This document shows, in pieces, positions 52,001 through 61,000 of a DNA stretch of 64,000 bases. The stretch is taken from positions 62,001-126,000 of the forward strand of contig BRXU01000017.1 of NCBI GenBank assembly GCA_030267565.1, read 5' to 3'. The first letter of the stretch is position 1. The number at the start of each line of letters is the position of its first letter. The position numbers were made by a program, and so were the translations under genes. The notes under the pieces were generated by a model. The model was not told the origin of the DNA and made no database searches. It worked only from the letters and a program-made list of their open reading frames with translations. This DNA is from Pleodorina starrii. Taxonomy: Eukaryota; Chlorophyta; Chlorophyceae; Chlamydomonadales; Volvocaceae.

Positions 52001-55000
52001 TTGAGCGCTCATCTATGCTCTCCTCCTCCTTGCCAGGCGCTTGACGTTTCTCGCCAAGGAGGTTCTTGGTGTTGCGTGAGGCATGTGGCTGAGCGCCATG
52101 GTTGGAGCTGTTCGAGCCTCGCGAGAAAAGACCGTTGGTCTGGAATAACATTGCAGCATCACAGTATTGCGTGTAAGCGATTGAGGAGAAATTGTGAGAG
52201 ATTCGACCTCCCAACACAAACCTTTACTGGGCTTGTACGGCCTGCTATGCTCTTCCCATCTGTGTTCGTCAAACGAACTGCAACATGATTTACAGCCGTG
52301 ATTACAACTCCGGTCCAGAAGAAAATACAACTGGGCCCCTGGGGCTGTGACAAAACAACCTGCCGAGGTGGTGCGCGCCTCCGAACGTCGTCCATGGGTG
52401 TCTGCGACACTCTTCCCATGCCCGTACGGTTTCCCGTCGCCACGCAAAGCCAGACTCCTAATGCCCCGAAGGCCAATTCACTCTTGTCTACAGGCCTAAA
52501 TGGCCACACAACTCGCTTTGACAATGTCTCTCGCTGTAACGTGCTTCTGGTGAAGCTGAACAAGAGAGAAAAGAATCTCATTAGGTGTTCTGCCCCCATG
52601 GCACGCGTAATGAAAGTACACGCCTCTCGGGCCCTTGAGTACACGCCCTGAAGGGCTACAGAGTACATGCCCCGAGGGCCAAGCAATACAAGCCCCGAGG
52701 GCCGAAACAGTATGAGCCCCGAGGGCTGAAGGAGTACAAGCCCCGAGGGCTGTGTTGGTTTGAGCCCTAAGGCCTGAATGGTCCGAGCCCCGAGGGCTGT
52801 AACAACGTCAGAACGACCTCCAGGTGCGACCCTGCCCCCAAGATCGTGGGCCTGCAAATTGCTCTGCCCCCAGGGCAACAGTGCGGGGCCGTGTGCCCTT
52901 ACCACAACCACACAGCCCTCCGGGCGTATGTCGGCAAAATAACTATCCAAAACATGACAAAACGTAGTCGTGACTGCCGCGGGTGATCATGACAGGCTAG
53001 GTAGCACCCACATGGCCCGTAGATTCGCAACTAGGGTCCCTGACGGTTGGCCTAGCTGCCTGCGCTTCCGTGGAATGTGCCTATGGTTATCCCACTCAGC
53101 CCATCGGCGGGCCGCGGCCACCGCCGCGCCCGCCCTGGCCCTGGTGCATGCCTCCCCGGCCGAAACCCTGGTACCCCCCGCGCGGGTTGAACGGCATGCG
53201 GCCTCCTTGGCGCTGACCGCCACCCCCGCCGCTGCCCGAAGCACCCCCGGAGCCGGCCCCGGAGTTGGCCGGCGGCATCGGCAGCTTGCTCTCAACCTCA
53301 CGCACCGTCTTATCGTGGATTTCGGTAAACTTGTTGACACCGCCCGGGCCCCACTTGCCGGTCGTCGCGCCGACCTTGGGCGTCAGGCGGCGGCAGTAGT
53401 CCGCCACGAACTCAGCCTTGGCCGTTGTGGCCGACAGGGCGGCTGCGTGAAATGCCATTAGGCGCAGGTCCAGGAGCTGCGTGTTGCGGTTGAATGTCTT
53501 CTTGAGCATCTTGAAGTCCTCGCTCCCGTCGTCGGCCGACTTCTCGATGATGTTGTTCATGACCTCCTGGTTTTTGCGGAGTTCAGAGAGGAACATGAAC
53601 TGTTCACGGTGCATCAGGTTGAGGCGCAGCGGGTCCTGGCACTGCGGGAGGTTGCTGGAGCGGGCAATGGCCAGCTCGCCGGCCATGGTGTCCTGCCTCT
53701 CCCTCTGCTCCTCCAGCTGGGTCCGCAGATCCCGCTCCTTGCTGCGCTGTGCCTCCATGGCCTCCTGCGCCTTCTGCTTGTGATTCTCGATGGCCTGCTC
53801 GGCCGCCTTCTTCTGCTCGTCTAACTTCTGCTGGAACTCATCGCGTTGCTCCTTTAATTTCTGATTGAAGAAATCTTGGATGTGTTGGTCTACCATTTTC
53901 TTGCAAAAAAGGTTTTCTCGATCTATGTGTCTCTTGTGGTGCAATACTAGAGGCCACAGTCCCGGCAGAGGGACACGCCTCGTCAGGATTATCGACACAA
54001 CGGCAGTTAGAGAACGCGGGCGCTCGCGCGCCCGAACAGACCGGATTGGCAGCTACTGTACGGCACTCTCGTACACCCGGTCGGGAGCTGTAACTCCCAC
54101 TGCCAGTTTCGTCGCAATAAGCTTCCATTTCTCCTACTCCTCGTCAGTGCTTCCTCGGAGAGATAGAAATGTTAAGCCTTCTGAACATCACCCTGACGAC
54201 CCAGACCTCCAGCGACGGCGCGCTGGTGGCGGTGGCGGCGCTGCTGCAGCAGGCGGTGGCGGCCGCCGTGGACGCCACCCGCCGCGCGGCGCTCACCACG
54301 GCACTGGTGCTCAGCGGCCTCCCCTCCTCGGGCACCGACGAGTGGGCGTCCATGGTGGAGTGCCTGGCGGCGCGTGGCGGCGCTGAGGGCATACGATACG
54401 GCTTCGAGGTGGCGCGGTTCCCGAATGAAGAGCCGGCCCCGGATGGCAGCGGCAGCGGCGGCCGCCGCCGCCGGCAGCAGCTGCAGCGGGCGCCGCGCAG
54501 CCGCAGCCTGCTTGCCGCCGCCGCCGGCGACGGCGGACGGCTACTCGACGCCGTGGCGGCTGCAGCGCGCCGAGTGCTCAAGACCAACAGCGGCGATGGG
54601 GTCGTTGCTGACCAGTTCGGCGGATATACGGTGACGAGCAACAACATCATCCACGCGGCGAGCTGGGACGACGCAGCGTCAGCGTCGGTGGTGCCGCCGC
54701 GGCTAGTGGGCCACTCGGGCGCCACCGTCGTCGCCGGCTTGTTCCTGCACCAACGCCGTACCACGGTGGAGGCGCTGCGGGAGGCGTACGGCGGCTGCGA
54801 GCTGCCGCGCGGCAGCGGCGGCGGCGGCGGGCCGTTCGCGGGGGCGCTGGCGGCGGCGTGCCTGACGGGCTTCAGCCGGACGTACGGCGGGCCTGCATCG
54901 GTGAACGGTACGGCGGACGCGGGCGGCGGCGGCGGCGGTATTGGTACGGATGTCGTGTTCAACCGCCGGTCAGAGCTGTACGATCGGGATGTTGTATCTC

Positions 55001-58000
55001 GTCCAGGTACGTGGGTGGTTTCGGAGCGCATTCCGTGACTGCCTTACGGGCGGTCAGTGGCCCCAGCACCCCAAGCTGGCCCATGCCGCTGCCCACAAAC
55101 CCCCGGGCCCCTCCCGGGCGGCCCTCTGCCCCTATCCCACACGCCCCGCCGTCTCAGGCCTCACATCATGGTGTACCCAATCAAGCTCGCGACTGGTGCC
55201 ATTCTGCGGCCATTACACCCTCTTGCCACATCAAACTCCCATCCCTTCGTTCCGTCCTGTCCGCCTGTCGTCACAGCTCCTGTTCGCCCGCCGTTTAGCA
55301 CTGCCCCGCTTTCACTCATCCTCTGCACTCCTATTGAGGCCGCGCTGCAATTCGACAGGATTCGAACTTGCGACCCTATGGTCCCGAAAGGACATGCGCT
55401 ACCAAGCTGCGCTACCATTGCCATCGCCTCAAGCCCTCAGCCCTCCGCCTCCAGCTCCCATCACACGCTCCCCCCTCCACACGCACACACACGCATACAC
55501 CTACACACCCCACCTTGCTGGCACGCAGGCGACTACTACAACATCTCGTCCTCCTCCGGTGACCTGAGCCCCCTCGGGGTGCCCTTCGGCTTCTTCCCCT
55601 CGCCCCTGCCGCTGGCGGGTCTGGGCGGTGGCGGCTACCCGGTACTGCTGGACACGGCTCTGACTGCCGGGCGGCTGCGGAGGGTGCTGGCGGCGCTCCA
55701 GGGGGGCGGGTATCTGGATGCTCAGCTCACGGAGAGGTGAGTGAGGGGCGTGGAGGGGGTGGGGAGGTGGATAAGGGGCACGGAGGGGTTGGGTGGGGGC
55801 GGAGCGCGTTGGGTGGGGAGGTGGCGTTAGGGTTGCTGTGTGCATAGCGACAGGGGTGCGGCAGGAGAAGGCGAACCAGCAGCAAGAGAAGCGAGGCGAT
55901 GTTGGTGATGATGCTGCTGCCCGCCCGCCCGACCTTCCCGGATGTGTTGTTTCCTTGATCACCTTCCGACCTCTCTTGCGTGCGCCTGCAACCCTGCCCG
56001 TCCCTTTCCGCCCTTCTCACCGCCACCTCATCCGGCCTCCGCCTCCGCCTCCGCCTCCGCCCTTCGCTCTCCTCCCCTGGCCCCCCTCCCCCCCACCGCT
56101 CCTGCAGCATGGCCGCGCAGCTGGTGTCGTACAGTGCGGACCTGCGGGTGTTGGGCTACTGGCGGGCAGATTTTAAGTGGGGGCCGCAGGGGCTGGTGGA
56201 GGCCCGCTTCAATGTGGAGGGGCTGCCGGCGGTGACCTGGAGGCTCTCCACACATGTAGGGGGACGGGGAGGGGGTAGGGGTAGAGGTAAGGGTAGGGGG
56301 AGGGGTAGAGGTAGGGGTTGGGGTGGTACATGTGGCCGGGGTGGCGGCTGGGGGGTGTTGGTGGGGGTGGGGGGAAATTGGTGTTGGTTGTGCGTCCGGG
56401 GTTGTAACGTCTGGTTTTCTACATCATGTTTCGAGGTATGGGCTTACTGAACTTACTGTGAACTCCGCCCAACTCGTCTCAACCTGCATGAGGTTTTCCA
56501 CATTCACACACGTTTGTACGGCACCCCGCCACGTCACGCAGGACGAAACGCTTCGCTACATCGTCCCGGACCTGTTGCTGATCTTCCTGGCAGCGTGGTA
56601 CTGCGCATCTACACTGTACGACATTGTCGCAAGTGTGCAGGAGGAGCGCCTCCGCGCGCGGGCGCTGCGCCGCCTCGCCAAGATGCACGCCCGCCGCGGT
56701 CTGAGCCTGCCCAGCCCTGCCGCCGCCGCCGCTGCCGCCTCCACCTCCGCCCCCAGCTTCACCGCCTTCAGCGGCGTCAGCGGCCTCTCCGGCCTCCTCA
56801 GTGCCAGGAGCCCCTCCCGCTCCGTGCTCAACGTCCGGCGGTACCAAGTGGCTCCGGAACCCGACGGGGACGGCCGCACCGACCCGTGGGTCGATGACGG
56901 CCGGCCGACGGCGACTCTCCCGACGGCGCCCAGTGGCGCCGCCGAGACGGACGGCGGCGCGGGGAAGATGGAGATGGAGGCGGGCGCGGGTGTGGGCGGG
57001 GGACGGGACAGCGCTTACAGCAAGGCATTTCAGCGGGGCGGCGGAAAGGGCGAGGTCGAGGTGGCGCTCGCGATGAAGTTGGAGGCGGAGGCAGACGTCG
57101 GGTCGGAGGCGGAGGGGGAGGCGGAGGCGCAGGCGGAGGCGGAGCAGGAGGAGATTGAGGCGGTGGAGGCGGAGATTGAGGAAGAGATCGAGGCGATGGC
57201 GGCGGAGGGCGGCGGCGGCCTGCTGGGTGGTAGCGGTTGCGGCAGCGGCGGCGGTTCGTTCGGGCAGTACCCCGGCCCTTACCCCGGCCCCGGCCCCATC
57301 AGTGAGGGCGTCGAGCCGTCGGCTCCGCGGCGTCGCGACAGGCCGCCGGCGACCGGCCGCCGGGCGCCGCTACGCGGCGGTTGGCGGCCGTCGGCTCAGG
57401 CGGTGTGCGAGGCCTTTGAGGGGTCGGGATTCGACGATGGACGCGGCAGCAGCTCCGGCCCGAAGACGAGCGGCAGTCATGGCCGCGGCACGACGTGGAA
57501 CGGACGCAGCGGCGGCGGTGGCGGCGGCGAGCAGTCCATGGTTTCTGCGTCGCAGTTTTCTCACTCTTCGTTGGGCTCCAGAATATGGGCGGCCAACAAC
57601 AGCGCCGCACTGCCGTCGAGGTCGTCGCCGTCCAAGTCGCCGCTTTCATTCGACGGCCTCGACGGCGCCGCGGGGCTGTGGGCTGCCGCCAACGCGCCCT
57701 CGCCGCCCAGCTTGGGCGCGGGCTTGGGTGCGGGTGCTGCTGCTGCGGGTGGAGTCGGCGGCGGCGTGAAGGGCTCGTTGCGGGAGGACGACCCGCGGAG
57801 TGTGGCGCTGAAGATGATGGCGCAAGCTCAGGAGGTGGTGGCGGTACCCGGCAGAAATGTGAGGCAGGGCGGCAGGGCGTGAGTGTGGGGGTTAAGATAA
57901 AGGAAGAGGAGAAAGAGGAAGAAGAAGAAGAACTGTCGCATCTGTACGTTTGCTCATGTATCGCTGGGTGAGGTGGGTTGGGCATCTGCAGGAGCCTTGC

Positions 58001-61000
58001 CGCCATGCTCCCCTCTCGCCTCTGGTTTAGCTCTGTGGCCCCACGGGGATGGACACTCTCTCCGCCGCCAGCCACCACCGCCACCGCTGCCGCAACTGCC
58101 CTGACGACACGGCGCACACACACTCGGTGCTCACTCACACGGCGCATGCAGGGCGTCAAGGCTGTCCGCAAGTACCGGGCGCGCATGACTCCCTTCTGGG
58201 CTGCCTACGAGCTGTTGCTGTGCGGCCTCATGGCGGCCGGGCTGGCGGTGCTGTTCGTGTACTCGACGAGGCTGTGCGGCCAGGCGCCGAGGCAGCTGAG
58301 GTGGGGAGGACTGGGAAGTGGGGGCTGGGGAAATGGGAGTTGGGAAAATGGGGGCTGGGGAAGTGGGGGCTGGGGAAGTGGGGGCTGGGGACTGGGGGCT
58401 GGGCAGTAAAGCCATGTAATTAAAGGCACTGGGTACTGGGGGCGAAGTGGGGGCTGAGGTGGGTACTCGTAAGGGGGGGGGTGGCGTGGGGGTTGAGGTG
58501 GGCGGGCGCCTACACCGGTGGGGGAAACCATCCACGGCGCTGCGCCCCCTAGCGGTGCGTTCATAGTGAGCGTGATGGAGACGCGTCGGACTACCGGTAA
58601 TACCGTATCGATAAGTACCTTGTCCATGGCGACGATCACTGTACGACGCAGGTACGACGTGTACGACTCCCTGAGCGGCGCGCCCGCCCGCTTCTTCATG
58701 CTCAAGCGCTCTGCGGAGGTGGAGGAGGAGGCTCTGAGGGGTGGGGCGGCGCTGCCCGAGCCGGGCGGGCCGATGCGGTGGACCCTGCCGGAGGACACCA
58801 GCGGGCTGCAGGGCGTCGCATCCATGTATGAGCGGGTGAGTACCGGACTACCGGACTACCGGTAGGGCACAACCTACGGAGAGGCGGCCAAGGAACTAAG
58901 CGCAAGTGGGGACCGTAGGGTCGGTTAACGGTTGGTGGGATTCGCGGCGGCGGCTTTCGCTGGGGCTTGGGCTTGGGCTGGGACGTGCGGCCCTCCAGCC
59001 AACACTGCGGTTTCGTTTTTGTTACCTCCACCTCAATACGGTATCGCCCTTCCGTCCTCTCTGCCCCCTCCCCCTCCCCCCGCCGCCTGCCTCACACCGC
59101 GCAGGTGATGCACATGCGCAACATGTGGATGCTGTACAACTTTTTCCAGGTACGACAGGATGAAATGCCTCTGCAGTACAGAGCGGCTTTCGACGTCTCC
59201 TGAGCCGTCCGAGCCCAAGTGCGCAGAGCGCCGTCGCTTGCCGGCCTTTGTTCGCAATTCAGGAGCCTTCCTTGCCCCCTCCCTTCTCCCTCCTCACTTC
59301 CATTCCACCGCTGCGGATTCATCTGTACACCACCTCTTCCCTCCCTCCCTCCTTCCCTCCCTCTCTCCCTGCCTGCCGGCCTCACCACAGGGCCTGGTCC
59401 TGGTGCTGCTGATCGCCCGCCTGGTGCACCGCCTGTCCTTCCAGCCCCGTCTGTCCATCATCTCCGGCACACTCGCGCGCATGGTCCCCGACCTGGGCTC
59501 CTTCGTGGTGGTGCTGGTGGTGGTGCTGGTGCTGTTCTCTCAGCTGCTGGTGCTGCTGTGGGGCCCAGTGGTGGGACAGCTGGCGTCCGCCTCCGACGGA
59601 CTGGTGCTGGCGCTGTCGTATTTCATCGACGGCATGGCGTCCGACGATGTGATGGAGGTCTTGGCGGCCATTCGAGACGTGGGTAGATCGGTGACTGGAG
59701 GGGGGCGGGGCTGGGGACCGGGCTGGGGGCGGGGGGCGGGGCTTGGTGAGGAAGGGGAGGAGAGGGCGGTTGTGTTGTTTGGGTGTTGTCTCCGGGTATG
59801 TGGCCGTCCGACGGTCTGTTCCTGTGTCTGGTACCGGTGGGTTGCGGTTGGTAGGTTGGTTGGTGCCGCGAATGGGGAGTGGAGCGTCGGCGCCTTCTCA
59901 CCGCCCCAACGGTGACGACGAGCGAGAGAGCGCCATTGGGTGCACGCCCCGTCATCCATCGGGGTCGCAACAAACACCCTTCCCCGCTGCCCGCTTGGAC
60001 CTGGGGCCCCCCCTCACCTGGGCCTCGTTTCCTTGCCAACCTGCGTCCGTCCACCCCTCCTCTGGCTGCCCCCGGTCCGCCTGTCCTACGTTACGTTACC
60101 TACTGTCCCCTGACGCCCTGACCCCTCACCGGCTACTGCTGCCGCCGCCTCGCAGCCCAACCACCAGGCCAACGGCGCCTACGTGTTCCTGACCTGGGTG
60201 GTGGGCCTGTGCGGCCCGCTGTTCTTCATGTTCACGCTCGCCAACTTTGTGATGGCGCTGCTGGCCTGGCCCTTCAGTGAGCTCAAGGTGCGCTAGCCAG
60301 CAGGCCTGGGGGGGAGGGCGGACCCTGGGGCTGGGGCTGGGGCTGGGGCTGGGGCTGGGGCTGGGGCTGGGGCTGGGGCTGGGGCTGGGGCTGGGGCTGG
60401 GGCTGGGGCTGGGGCTGGGGCTGGGGCTGGGGCTGGGGCTGGGGCTGGGGCTGGGGCTGGGGCTGGGGTGGTGTGTGAGCTCACAGTCAGTGTGATGCCG
60501 CCGCGACCGGGTTGGGACAGCGTTGGGGCAGCATTGCGGGGCTCGTCGCATGCCAAGGGGATCGCTCAAGGCGCACCGACACAGCTTGGGGTGCCGGGAC
60601 TTGGGCTTGGGCGGAGTCTGGGATCGGGTTGGGACGGCCTGCTGCCCCTCCGAGTCTGGCCTGGCCTGGCCTGGCCTGGCCTGGCCTGGCCTGGCCTGGC
60701 CTGGCCTGGGCACAGGACATGCACACCTACTCACAACCACGCACATACGGGCTCCAGAGTGTCCAGCCCTCCACCGGCGCTCGTGGTTTGGGGTCTTCCC
60801 CATTGCTTGGGGTCCACACGCTGCGGTTCGTTTCGTCGTTAGTACCGGTTCCCCATGTACTTCCCTGAATGATCGATTCTTACGCGTCCTCTCGGCCCGC
60901 GGTCGTTTCTCAGATGGCGAACCACGATGAGCCGCTGGCGTCGGAGGAGATCGCCCGGCTTGCGTGGTGGATGTGGCAGGTGCGCAAGGGAGCTGTGGAG

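Larger units (their letters stand above)
47352..54180 (-). mobile_element. PAT/kangaroo-like tyrosine-recombinase retrotransposon, unit 2 (head-to-tail with unit 1)
   Basis: Exactly 6829 bp and collinear with unit 1 at an offset of 6829. It contains B2, spacer, A2, B1, body and A1 at unit-1 coordinates plus 6829. It differs from unit 1 by scattered substitutions. All three copied B-repeat markers (AACTAAC, CCCAGTTT, GAAGACAG) occur in both its B copies, while unit 1 has the alternatives in both of its own. The right host junction is AAGCCTT followed by CTGAAC. All frames remain open. Confidence 0.93.

Noticed and set aside
40523..54180. Tandem units as an assembly duplication
   Set aside because: The units differ by SNPs that are shared between the repeats inside each unit, which a copied contig would not produce.
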